The notes under the pieces are model-generated. The model was not told where the DNA came from and searched no databases. It saw only the letters and a list, made by a program, of their open reading frames with translations. From DATACQ01 sp036555515 (GTDB lineage Bacteria; Desulfobacterota; Binatia; UBA9968): 64,000 nucleotides of DNA. Below are positions 56,113 to 63,846 of the stretch, in pieces. The DNA is taken from the NCBI GenBank assembly GCA_036555515.1, contig DATBLC010000344.1, forward strand, positions 30,761 to 94,760, read 5' to 3'. How positions within the stretch are numbered: the stretch's first letter is position 1; the number at the start of each line of letters is the position of its first letter. The position numbers and the translations under genes are program-made.

Positions 56113-56204
56113 GGCGCGCTTCAAAGCGCGCCTGAGCCTGTCGAACGGGTTCAATGTCAAAGTTCAACGTCCCCACCTTGAACATTGAGCTTTGAACCCG
56201 TGAT
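56113..56204. repeat. Inverted repeats and GTTCAAN-type array upstream of the AMDase-like gene
   Basis: GGCGCGCTT/AAGCGCGCC (56113-56132) is a perfect 9-bp palindrome around CA. CCTGAGCCTGTCGAAC is a fragment of the repeat also seen inside element C. GGGTTCAATGTCAAAG and CTTGAACATTGAGCTTTG with GAACCC form the last array. No terminator T-run. Confidence 0.65.
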
Positions 56205-56266
56205 CCATTGCTGTTTGACGAATCGGAGGTCTCTAGATACTTATTCGAAGGCAGAAGGAGAAAACG

Positions 56267-57007
56267 ATGTACGGATGGAGAGCAAGGATCGGCAATATAT
56301 CGCCTACCGCATGCGCTGAAATCTTTCCCTACGAGTTTTACCGGGTTGCCCCCGAAGGCGTGACGGTCGTCATCACGAATCTAGTCATACGCGATGCCAG
56401 GGAATCGAGTGAAGTCGAAGCTTCCTGGGAAAAATTCGACACCGTTATCGAAAACCTCGTTCAGACGCGGGTTGACTATATTACCCTGAGCGGCGCGCCG
56501 CTGGTTCTCGCCAGGGGGGTCGAGCGCTACCGCGAGTTGCTGAAGGAATTGAGGCGGCGCTCTCCCGTCCCCGCCGACACAAGTCCACAGGCATTTGCCG
56601 AAGGATTGAAATATCTCGGAGCGGCAAAGCTCGCCGTGGCCACGTCATTTATCCCGGCTTACAACGAGTTGGTGAAAGCATTTCTGATTTCCGAGGGATT
56701 CGACGTGCTGGGCATCGAAACCTTGGATACAGGTATGACCTCGTTGGAAAAAGCGACCCTTTCGCCGTTGCAGCTGTATCAGCATGTAAAAGCCGTCGGC
56801 CGCAAGTATCCGAATTGTGACGCCGTGCTTATTACCTCCGCCGCATGGCCGACGCTCACAGTGATACAGGCCCTCGAGGATGATATTGGCAAACCGGTGG
56901 TGAGCAGCGCCGTGGGGCAGATTTGGAACCCCTTGCGCGAGCTGGGTATCAGGGCGAGGATCACCGGCTATGGAACGTTGCTTCGCACATTGGCGGGCGA
57001 AAAATAG
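56267..57007 (+). CDS. Arylmalonate-decarboxylase/Asp-Glu-racemase-like protein lacking the catalytic cysteine
   Basis: 246 residues, two-lobed racemase fold. YGWRARIGNISPTACAEIFPYEFYRVAPEGVTVVIT is the arylmalonate decarboxylase-type start, LSGAPLVLARG the lobe 1 loop (Gly in place of Cys, as in AMDase), and DAVLITSAAWPTLTVIQAL with VVSSAVGQIWNPLREL the lobe 2 loop, where AMDase has Ser-Cys-Gly-Gly; here it is Thr-Ser-Ala-Ala. Neither active-site cysteine is present. It could be a lyase with another mechanism or a binding protein. SD: AGAAGGAG 8 nt before the ATG. Confidence 0.82.
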   Translation: MYGWRARIGNISPTACAEIFPYEFYRVAPEGVTVVITNLVIRDARESSEVEASWEKFDTVIENLVQTRVDYITLSGAPLVLARGVERYRELLKELRRRSPVPADTSPQAFAEGLKYLGAAKLAVATSFIPAYNELVKAFLISEGFDVLGIETLDTGMTSLEKATLSPLQLYQHVKAVGRKYPNCDAVLITSAAWPTLTVIQALEDDIGKPVVSSAVGQIWNPLRELGIRARITGYGTLLRTLAGEK

Positions 57008-57154
57008 CTTACACCTTAAGAAGAATCGATTTTCACCGCAGAGACGCAGAGTTTCGAAAATTCTCTGAGCAAGAATCATTTACTCTGCGCTCTCTGTGTC
57101 TCCGCGGTAGCGTGCTCTTAAAATTTGCGCTGGCCGCTCGCTTGTGACTCAAAA

Positions 57155-57505
57155 ATGAAAATGCGTCCATCCACTCGGTTGCCGGTTTTGTTGATTGCTT
57201 TCTGGCTTTTCCAAGAGGGTAACAAACGGCGGCCCATCAAATTGAAAGAGGTAAAGCAAGACGACCAAGAAAAACGCAGGCGTATTCGCTGTCCAAAATG
57301 TAAATGGCAACCCAGAGCGTCGAGCCGTTGGTTCTGTGGTCCTTGCGAATATCCCGAAAATTTTTTCGGCGGCTGCGGCTCGTGGTGGAATACCTTCAAA
57401 ACCGGCGGCCGCTGTCCCGGTTGCGGCCATCAATGGCGCTGGACTGCTTGTCTCCACTGCACGGAGTGGTCATTGCATGAGGATTGGTACGAAGGGGAAG
57501 GGTGA
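57155..57505 (+). CDS. Cysteine-rich double zinc-ribbon protein with N-terminal hydrophobic segment
   Basis: 116 residues from MKMRPSTRLPVLLIAFWLF. After the short hydrophobic segment come RIRCPKCKWQP, RWFCGPCEYPENFFGGCGSWWNTFKTGGRCPGCGHQWRW and TACLHCTEWSLHEDWYEGEG. The pattern of paired Cys-x-x-Cys and aromatic residues (NTF-TGG-CP-C, DWY) suggests two zinc-binding modules. I recall similar uncharacterised proteins in proteobacteria but no function. It may be membrane-anchored. The alternative in-frame start is at 57125. Confidence 0.6.
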   Translation: MKMRPSTRLPVLLIAFWLFQEGNKRRPIKLKEVKQDDQEKRRRIRCPKCKWQPRASSRWFCGPCEYPENFFGGCGSWWNTFKTGGRCPGCGHQWRWTACLHCTEWSLHEDWYEGEG

Positions 57506-57880
57506 TTAGACATCGTTCGCTACCATCCTAGCGGCAGCCTGTATTCACACCCGACGTATATATAAGGATACGTCGCTCATGACGCAATTGAGGTAAGCCG
57601 AAGTAGGATTAAGAAACTTTTAAGTGATCTGCTGGAATCGGGAGAGTGGGGATGCAATCGGTGTCAGCCTTTCTTTTGCTTTATTGGGTGAGCGTGTTAA
57701 AAGGCGGGGCGCGAAAGCCGAGAGAGCGAGGATTGTTCAACTGTTCCTTCCTTCGTGCTCGAGACAGGTTAGTTGCCCGTCACTCCTTCGGTGCGCAACG
57801 CGAAGCTTGATTGCATTCCGCCTTTGAAGGATAAACGTCATACCTTGACGGAACTTAGTTTTGCGCCAGAGGAGTTCGTG
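57506..57880. other. Non-coding gap with an 8-bp palindrome
   Basis: No credible gene. CGACGTAT (57552-57559) faces ATACGTCG (57568-57575) around ATATAAGG, a perfect 8-bp inverted repeat in an AT-rich patch that could be an operator or a hairpin. The rest has open frames without ribosome sites or plausible composition. Confidence 0.4.
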
Positions 57881-58309
57881 ATGTCGAACGAGCGAGCGGT
57901 CGATTCCGAATGGACAGTATTCATAGCCAAGCTCGAGGCCGCGGAAACGGAATTTGCACAGGGGCGTCCTGCTGCATTCAAAGAGCTTTGGTCTCATGCT
58001 GATGACGTTACCCTTTGCGGGGGTTTTGGCGGCCGAGTGAAGTGTGGATGGGAAAGTGTGGCCGCTCGGCTTGACTGGGCCAGTTCGAAATACTCGGATG
58101 GCACCCGCAGCTCCGAGTCAATTAGCGGCACGGTTGGTCCCGACTTCGCGTATCGCGTGCAGACCGAACTGATCCGTTTCCGTGTCGCTGGCCGGACTGA
58201 CGAGTTAACCCAGCAGTTTCGGGTGACGATGGTATTTCGCCGAGAGGCAGACGGATGGCGAATCGTACATAGACACGCCGATTCACAGATAAGCAGTAAG
58301 CCACCATAA
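57881..58309 (+). CDS. SnoaL-like / nuclear-transport-factor-2-fold protein
   Basis: 142 residues from MSNERAVDSEWTVFIAKLEAAETEFAQGRPAAFKELWSHADDVTLCGGFGGRVKCGWESVAARLDWASSKYSDG, with GGAG upstream. TVGPDFAYRVQTELIRFRVAGRTDELTQQFRVTMVFRREADGWRIVHRHAD is the usual second half with the C-terminal His-Arg-His. The cone fold is found in isomerases, cyclases and unknown proteins; no activity can be assigned. It starts 41 nt before the peptidase-like gene. Confidence 0.8.
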   Translation: MSNERAVDSEWTVFIAKLEAAETEFAQGRPAAFKELWSHADDVTLCGGFGGRVKCGWESVAARLDWASSKYSDGTRSSESISGTVGPDFAYRVQTELIRFRVAGRTDELTQQFRVTMVFRREADGWRIVHRHADSQISSKPP

Positions 58310-58349
58310 TGGTCTTTAGGCGGGACTGACAAAGAAAGAGCACCCTCTC

Positions 58350-59540
58350 ATGGACATGAAAAAGAACGAGGGTGGGGAAAACACGCCGGAAAGGCGCGTC
58401 GCTATGATTGACGATCGGATGGATTGCTGCGACGGCGCCGACCCGGTGAGCCGCCGGACCTTTCTGCTTAGCTTGCTCTGGACGATTACGTCCGCCTGCG
58501 CCGGCCCGACGTCTAATGGGTCGGCCAAGAGGGAGCGGGAACTGCTGGATGAAGCGGCTAATCTTCAACATCTGGCTGCGGTGGATCTACACTCTCATCC
58601 GGGCCCATTCGGAGGTAGAAACGTTTTTCCCCAGGCCTCCGTTGAGATCGCTTCCGCCTTCGCTGATATGAGGCTCGGAGGCCTCGATGCGGCATTGTTT
58701 TCGCTGCCCTCCGATAGGCCGGTGATTCGGAGAAATTCCCCAACCGGGCGTACGCGGCAGTTCAGAGAACCCGAACGCGGCGAGCTCTTCCGTTTTGTTC
58801 AGACTCATTTCGACAAGGTGTTGGGCCGGATGGATGGAATGATCGCTCTCTCGCCTCATGATGTTTTCGCATTCAAACGCAAGGGATTGCCTTGTGCCAT
58901 AATTGGCTTAGAGGGCGCGGATGCGCTCGAAGGCGATCTTTCTCGCGTGAAACTATTCTATGATCGCGGGGTACGAGTCATCCAGTTGCTCCACTACCGA
59001 ATCAACGAGGTCGGCGACATTATGACGGAGCCCGTTAGGCATGGTGGCCTAACGCCTTTCGGCCGAAACGTGGTCAAAGAAATGAACCGCACCGCAATGA
59101 TAATAGACGTTGCTCACGCGCACTTCGAAACGCTTCGCGGGGTGGTAGCCGAGAGCCGGCATCCCGTGATCGACTCGCATACGAGGCCCATGAGCCGAAT
59201 TAAGGCGCGACGCGCTCGATCGAACAATGAGCTTCGCGCCGTAGCGAACAAGGGAGGGGTGATCGGAGTATGGCCTTTGACCCGCAAGGAAAGGGGCGAG
59301 ACTTTCGATGATTTCGTAAAAGACATCGACTATGTCAAATCCGTGGTGGGGATAGACCATGTCGGTATCGCGACGGATCTCAATGGACTGGGTACCCGTA
59401 CTGTGGTGCCGACCCATAAGGAGTTCGCTCTCATTACCGCTGGACTGCTCAGTCGGGGTCGCGCGGAGGCAGATGTGAAAAAAATCATAGGCGGAAACTT
59501 CATACGGGTTTTCCGGCAAGTCACTGAGAACCGAGGTTAA
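58350..59540 (+). CDS. Tat-exported membrane dipeptidase-like (peptidase M19) lipoprotein
   Basis: 396 residues. DPVSRRTFLLSLLWTITSAC is a Tat signal ending in a lipobox-like Ser-Ala-Cys at about residue 50. The mature part is renal-dipeptidase-like: VDLHSHPG (the usual HxD metal motif has His in place of Asp), AIIGLEGADAL with the bridging Glu, IIDVAHAHFETLRGVV and VIDSHTRPMS with two metal His, and GIDHVGIATDLNG near the end, then KIIGGNFIRVF. The changed first ligand means activity is unsure. Downstream of the SnoaL-like gene. Confidence 0.82.
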   Translation: MDMKKNEGGENTPERRVAMIDDRMDCCDGADPVSRRTFLLSLLWTITSACAGPTSNGSAKRERELLDEAANLQHLAAVDLHSHPGPFGGRNVFPQASVEIASAFADMRLGGLDAALFSLPSDRPVIRRNSPTGRTRQFREPERGELFRFVQTHFDKVLGRMDGMIALSPHDVFAFKRKGLPCAIIGLEGADALEGDLSRVKLFYDRGVRVIQLLHYRINEVGDIMTEPVRHGGLTPFGRNVVKEMNRTAMIIDVAHAHFETLRGVVAESRHPVIDSHTRPMSRIKARRARSNNELRAVANKGGVIGVWPLTRKERGETFDDFVKDIDYVKSVVGIDHVGIATDLNGLGTRTVVPTHKEFALITAGLLSRGRAEADVKKIIGGNFIRVFRQVTENRG

Positions 59541-59594
59541 GAAGTACGGCGGGCGGAATTGAACCTCTTGTTGATACGTGAGAAAGAAAATGGA

Positions 59595-60416
59595 ATGTCA
59601 ACCAAGAACGAAAATCCACCGATCACGCCGCTTCTGCGCTACCTGACGATTATCGAAGTCTTGGTCCTCATCGGGGCGGGCGTGGGTTTGTTCTTTTTCA
59701 CTGACTTGACGCGGCCCCAATGGCCCTGGGAAATACGGCCCTTCAATGCCCGTTTCGTGGGCGCGGTGTATTTGACCTCTATGATTGCCGTCGCGATGAT
59801 GCTCGTGGGCGGCCGGTGGGCACCCGCTCGGTTGGTGCTGCCTATGCTTTTTACCTTTACCTTCGTCGTTCTCATCATGACCCTGTTGGGGCTCGCAAAT
59901 TTTCGCTACGACCGCTGGGCAACCTGGGTGTGGTTCGTTCTCTACATCGTGCTGCCCATCAACGCCGCCTATCACTTATGGCTCTATCGTCGATTACGGC
60001 CGGTTGACCCAAACCCGGTGCCGTCACCGTGGCGCTACTGTCTACGCGGGATGGGAGTCGTCTTGGCGCTGTACGGCCTGGCTCAATTTTTCGCGCCGGA
60101 ATCTGCCAGCGCCTTCTGGCCTTGGAAGATCGACGCCTTTCATGGCCGGATGTACAGCGCCAATTTTCTCACTGGCGCAGTAGGTGCTTTTGTTTTGGCG
60201 CGCGCCGCCGCGCCCATCGAATACTTCACTCTGGGTATCACCTATGGCGTCCTTGGTTGGTTCGCAATCGTGGGCCTCATCGTGGTGGATGCTTCGGTGC
60301 GTTCGGTCGACTGGTCTGCCGCCGGCACGTGGTTGTGGGTCGTGGCTTTTGCGATCAGCTTCATCGTCGGGGTGGCGCTGATGGGGTATTCGCGAGCCTC
60401 CCGGAACAATGCGTGA
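59595..60416 (+). CDS. Multi-pass membrane protein of unknown function
   Basis: 273 residues from MSTKNENPPITPLLRY. Eight or so helices: LTIIEVLVLIGAGVGLFFF, FVGAVYLTSMIAVAMMLVGG, LVLPMLFTFTFVVLIMTLLGLANF, WVWFVLYIVLPINAAYHLWLY, GMGVVLALYGLAQFF, SANFLTGAVGAFVLARAAA, LGITYGVLGWFAIVGLIVV and TWLWVVAFAISFIVGVALMGY. The two halves look related (WPWEIRPFNARFVGA against WPWKIDAFHGRMYSA), so it is an internal duplication. The stop overlaps the GNAT start by one base (TGATG). Confidence 0.75.
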   Translation: MSTKNENPPITPLLRYLTIIEVLVLIGAGVGLFFFTDLTRPQWPWEIRPFNARFVGAVYLTSMIAVAMMLVGGRWAPARLVLPMLFTFTFVVLIMTLLGLANFRYDRWATWVWFVLYIVLPINAAYHLWLYRRLRPVDPNPVPSPWRYCLRGMGVVLALYGLAQFFAPESASAFWPWKIDAFHGRMYSANFLTGAVGAFVLARAAAPIEYFTLGITYGVLGWFAIVGLIVVDASVRSVDWSAAGTWLWVVAFAISFIVGVALMGYSRASRNNA

Positions 60417-60913
60417 TGGTCACCATTGTGCCGATAACGAGAGAAAATGCGCTAATCGTCAAGGACGTGCGGCTTCGCGCTTTGCAAGATTCGCCCAATG
60501 CCTTCAGTTCGACCTACGCGCGCGAATCCCGGCTGATGGATGGGGAATGGATTGCGCGGGCGGAGCAGTTAAGCGGTGAGCGGGCGGTGGGCTTCCTGGC
60601 CATGGACGCAGACATCGCTTGTGGAATGAGTGTTGGACTTCTCGATCAAGGCGACGCAGGACGCGCAGATTTGGCGGCGATGTGGGTAGCTCCCAAACAT
60701 CGCCGCCGCGGCATGGGCCGCGCGTTGGTGGATGCGGTGCTGGCTTGGGCGCGCATGCGCGGCGTTCGGGTCGTGCGGTTGATGGTTACGTGCAACAATG
60801 AACCGGCGATCGGGCTCTACCGGAGCCTTGGATTTGCTCTGACCGGTCAGACGAAACCTCACACTCACGACTCAATGCTGCGTGACTGTGAAATGTCCCG
60901 TTCGATCGATTGA
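60416..60913 (+). CDS. GNAT-family N-acetyltransferase
   Basis: 165 residues. MVTIVPITRENALIVKDVRLRALQDSPNAFSSTYARES is the usual opening; LAAMWVAPKHRRRGMGRALVDAVLAWARMRGVRVVRLMVTCNNEPAIGLYRSLGFALTGQ holds the acetyl-CoA motif Q/R-x-x-G-x-G/A (RRRGMGRAL). Translationally coupled to the membrane protein (TGATG). The substrate is unknown. The frame also runs upstream to 60029, but that part is antisense-like shadow of the membrane protein gene. Confidence 0.87.
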   Translation: MVTIVPITRENALIVKDVRLRALQDSPNAFSSTYARESRLMDGEWIARAEQLSGERAVGFLAMDADIACGMSVGLLDQGDAGRADLAAMWVAPKHRRRGMGRALVDAVLAWARMRGVRVVRLMVTCNNEPAIGLYRSLGFALTGQTKPHTHDSMLRDCEMSRSID

Positions 60914-61110
60914 CGCGCTCGGCGGGCCTTGGTAATAGTTCAGTTCGTTCAAAAAGTTTTGAAGTATACTTGCCGGCATCAGGGCCCAACCCTCGGTTGC
61001 GTGATGACTGCTTTCTTTTGAACTCCTGCGCCGGGACAATGAGATGATTTGGAAATCACGCGAGCGTCGCCGCCGATCAATTCGTACCGGGAAGAGCTTC
61101 GCATTCCGGT

Positions 61111-62376
61111 ATGGCTAGAGGTAACCGCTCCCGGAAGACGGACACCGGTGGAGTTCTTTCTTCCTATCAGTTCTTGACTCTCTATTTTCCGGCCTTTGTC
61201 CTTGCTCTCGGCTACAGTATCGCGACACCGGCGATCCCGGTGTTCGCGAAGTCCTTCGACACCGGTTTCGCCGTCGCGTCATTAGTCATCGTCGTGCATG
61301 CCCTGGGTGGGTTGATTGCGGCGGTGCCCACCGGTTTTCTCCTGGATCGTCTGGGGCGGCGTCCGATTCTTTTTGCCGGTCCGGTGCTGATGGCCGCTTC
61401 CTCCTGTCTGACGGCGGTGGCGCATTCGTTCCCGGAGTTGCTGGTGTATCGCCTGGTCGGCGGCGGAGCGATGGAAATGTGGCGCCAGGCGCGGTTGGCG
61501 ATCATCGCGGACATCAGCAAGAGCGGCCACCGCGGCCGGCAGATCAGCGGCATGGTCGGCACGGAAAGCGCCGGCCGGCTGATGGGTCCCGCCATGGGCG
61601 GATTGCTAGCTGCTTGGAGCATTCGCGCACCGTTTGTCGTCCACGGCGTGCTTGCTCTCGTGGCGATTTTCCCGAGTTTCTTTTTATTGCAAACATCGGC
61701 GAGACGGGAACCAGGGGACGGACACAAGAAAGAGGAAGACCAGCTCAGTACACGGGCTCTGCTGGCCTTGATCGTTAAAGGCGGTTATCTGGCCTTCTTC
61801 TGCGCGCAATTTTTTGCCTCGATGACGCGCGGTGTTCTATGGGGCGGAACGTTGCTGCTATACGCAACCTTCGCCTATGGCGTAGGTCCGGAGATTTTGG
61901 GCGGACTGGCTACGGCAAGCAGCATCATCGGCATCCCAATCACTCTTTCCTGTGGCTACTTGATGGACCGCTTCGGGCGCAAGACGACAATGGTGCCGGG
62001 ATTCATCGCAATTGCTCTTGCACTTGTTTTCCTTGCCTCAAGCGCGGGATGGCACTGGAGCCTTGCGGCCTTCATAGGAGGTTTCTTCTGGGTCCAAGCT
62101 GCTCACAGTGTAACGTCCGGAAGCATGCAAGTCGTCGGTTCGGATATGGCGCCCGCAGCGGCGCGAGGCCGATTCTTTGGCATTTGGCGGTTGGTGGGCG
62201 AGATCGGGGGCCTAATCAGCCCCGCTCTTTTCGCTCTTATCGCCGAACATCTCGCCTATAGCGCGGGTTTTGCCTTGTTTAGTCTCTGCGCCCTCACCAC
62301 GGCCGGACTACTTGCCTTTTCGGTCAGAGAGACTGCGGGGCGGCGAAGCCGCAACCAAAAGAAAGAAGAGATTTAA
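61111..62376 (+). CDS. Major facilitator superfamily transporter
   Basis: 421 residues, 12 transmembrane helices. The A-type motif between helices 2 and 3 reads PTGFLLDRLGRRPILFAG; a second copy in the second half is GYLMDRFGRKTTMVPGF. Other segments include VASLVIVVHALGGLIAAVP, GMVGTESAGRLMGPAMGGLLAAW and FFGIWRLVGEIGGLISPALFALIAEHLAYSAGFALF. The arrangement is that of drug or metabolite efflux or uptake carriers; the substrate is unknown. Single gene with ~200 bp upstream. Confidence 0.9.
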   Translation: MARGNRSRKTDTGGVLSSYQFLTLYFPAFVLALGYSIATPAIPVFAKSFDTGFAVASLVIVVHALGGLIAAVPTGFLLDRLGRRPILFAGPVLMAASSCLTAVAHSFPELLVYRLVGGGAMEMWRQARLAIIADISKSGHRGRQISGMVGTESAGRLMGPAMGGLLAAWSIRAPFVVHGVLALVAIFPSFFLLQTSARREPGDGHKKEEDQLSTRALLALIVKGGYLAFFCAQFFASMTRGVLWGGTLLLYATFAYGVGPEILGGLATASSIIGIPITLSCGYLMDRFGRKTTMVPGFIAIALALVFLASSAGWHWSLAAFIGGFFWVQAAHSVTSGSMQVVGSDMAPAAARGRFFGIWRLVGEIGGLISPALFALIAEHLAYSAGFALFSLCALTTAGLLAFSVRETAGRRSRNQKKEEI

Positions 62377-62394
62377 CCACAAAAAACTGGTTGC

Positions 62395-62490
62395 GGCGTT
62401 CAATTAGTTCAAGACGTTTTTCGAGCCGTCGAAGAATCCCGCCAGTGTATTGAACAATTTGAGCGGTGCGAAGTTTTTGAACGACGTGGC
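62395..62490. repeat. GTTCAAN-type repeat between convergent MFS and ftsY genes
   Basis: GGCGTTCAATTAGTTCAAGACG on the left, AGTGTATTGAACAATTTGAGCGG and TTTTTGAACGACG on the right, with GAGCCGTCG inside. A degenerate copy with a 9-nt spacing. It lies between convergent genes and has no clear T-run. Confidence 0.6.
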
Positions 62491-62502
62491 TGGCGTGGCC
62501 GG

Positions 62503-63423
62503 CTAGCGCTCGAAGAGGGCTTGGACGAAACCGGCAGGGTCGAAGGGCTGAAGGTCTTCGACATCTTCGCCGACGCCGATATAGCGTACCGGGACGCTCA
62601 GCTCTTCTTGAATGCTGATAATAACGCCGCCTTTGGCCGTGCCGTCGAGCTTGGTGAGCACGATGCCGCTGATATCGGTGGCTTCCTTGAATACCCGCGC
62701 CTGCTGCAAACCGTTTTGCCCGGTGGTAGCGTCTAGCACCAACAGGGTTTCGTGCGGCGCGTCGGACTGCTCGCGGGCGATGACGCGGCGGATTTTTTTT
62801 AATTCCTCGATCAAGTGAAGCTTGGTATGGAGCCGTCCCGCGGTGTCGATCAACAGCACGTCGATGCCGCGGCTTTTGGCCGCCTGCATGCCATCGAACA
62901 CCACCGCAGAGGGATCGGCGCCGGGACGGTGCTTGATAATTTCGACGCCGACCCGCCGCCCCCACGCTTCGAGCTGCTCAATGGCGGCGGCGCGAAATGT
63001 GTCGCCGGCCACCAGCAGTACTTTCTTGCCGGCATCCCGATATTGCGCGGCTATTTTGCCGATAGTGGTAGTCTTACCGACGCCGTTGACGCCGAGAAAA
63101 AGAATCACCCAGGGGCGCGTTGAAAGCGGCGGCGTCGCCGCTACCCTGGGCGTCAGCATCTGAATCATCGCCTCTTGCAAGCGCCCGGCCATTTCATCAC
63201 CGGGGTCCTGCTCGCCGCTGGGCGGTTGTTTGCGCAGCGTGTCTATCAGCTTTTGCGTGGCTTTGACGCCGACATCCGCCGCGAGCAAACTCTCTTCCAT
63301 GGACTCGATGGCTTGATCGTCCCAACGGCGGTTTTGAATGATGGCGCCGATCTTCTGCGCCCAGCCTTCGCGGCTTTTGGTAAGACCTTGCTTGAGTCTT
63401 TGAAAAAAAGAACCGGCTGCCAT
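62503..63423 (-). CDS. ftsY: Signal recognition particle receptor FtsY
   Basis: 306 residues; GTPase that docks ribosome-SRP complexes at the membrane. A short basic N-terminus (FFQRLKQGLTKSREGWAQKI) replaces the long acidic A domain of enterobacteria. The NG domain has GVNGVGKTTTIGKIAAQYRDAG (G1), DTFRAAAIEQLEAW (I-box), VLLIDTAGRLHTKLHLIEELKKI (G3) and LTKLDGTAKGG (G4), ending VRYIGVGEDVEDLQPFDPAGFVQALF. It lies behind smc on the same strand, a typical pair. Confidence 0.96.
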   Translation of the reverse strand: MAAGSFFQRLKQGLTKSREGWAQKIGAIIQNRRWDDQAIESMEESLLAADVGVKATQKLIDTLRKQPPSGEQDPGDEMAGRLQEAMIQMLTPRVAATPPLSTRPWVILFLGVNGVGKTTTIGKIAAQYRDAGKKVLLVAGDTFRAAAIEQLEAWGRRVGVEIIKHRPGADPSAVVFDGMQAAKSRGIDVLLIDTAGRLHTKLHLIEELKKIRRVIAREQSDAPHETLLVLDATTGQNGLQQARVFKEATDISGIVLTKLDGTAKGGVIISIQEELSVPVRYIGVGEDVEDLQPFDPAGFVQALFER

Positions 63424-63546
63424 TGCCAGAGTTTAAGGAATCGCTGATCGAATAACAATCTGATGGTGCTAAAAAAGTGTGAGCGGATTACTCAAAAGAA
63501 TATCTCGGGCAAAGCGCGCATGTTAAGTTTCGAGTTTTGCGTTTCG

Positions 63547-63781
63547 CCCGGATTGCACAGTTGCGCTCAGCAGGAAGCGCGAGGGCGCAACCCTTCCTCG
63601 CAAAGTCGATGGGTTTCTGCTTCTGAGCAGACATCAAGCAGCGGTGCGTCGATGGAACGTCAAAGCTCGTAACAACGAAATGCGAAAGCGCAAAATGGCC
63701 GAAATTTCCCAGTTGGACGCCTTCGCTACTCCAGTGTTCCACCTCGCTTCCGGGCACCTCAGTTCAACTGTTGAATACGGG
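63547..63781 (+). mobile_element. Element M, copy 2: ~235-bp MITE-like or structured-RNA repeat
   Basis: Same element as 44238-44471 and in the same orientation. Ends CCCGGATTGCACAGTT and CAACTGTTGAATACGGG are inverted. The basal hairpin here is GTTGCGC/GCGCAAC (63560-63566, 63585-63591), where copy 1 has GTTCCGC/GCGGAAC: the changed C-G pair is G-C here, keeping the stem. Shared long runs include AACGTCAAAGCTCGTAACAA (one change) and TTGGACGCCTTCGCTACTCC. It lies between ftsY and smc. An open frame across it (63488-63757) is not a gene. Confidence 0.8.
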
Positions 63782-63846
63782 TTTAGAGGCTCGAGATGAC
63801 CCGAACCATGAAACTGGAAACCCGCAACGGCGGAAGCGCCGCGCGG

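Noticed and set aside
57624..57827. 67-residue frame in the 57.5-57.9 kb gap
   Set aside because: No ribosome site, no recognisable family, unusual composition.
60029..60415. N-terminal 129-residue extension of the GNAT protein
   Set aside because: It is an alternative frame of the membrane protein gene; the GNAT fold starts at MVTIVPIT at 60416.
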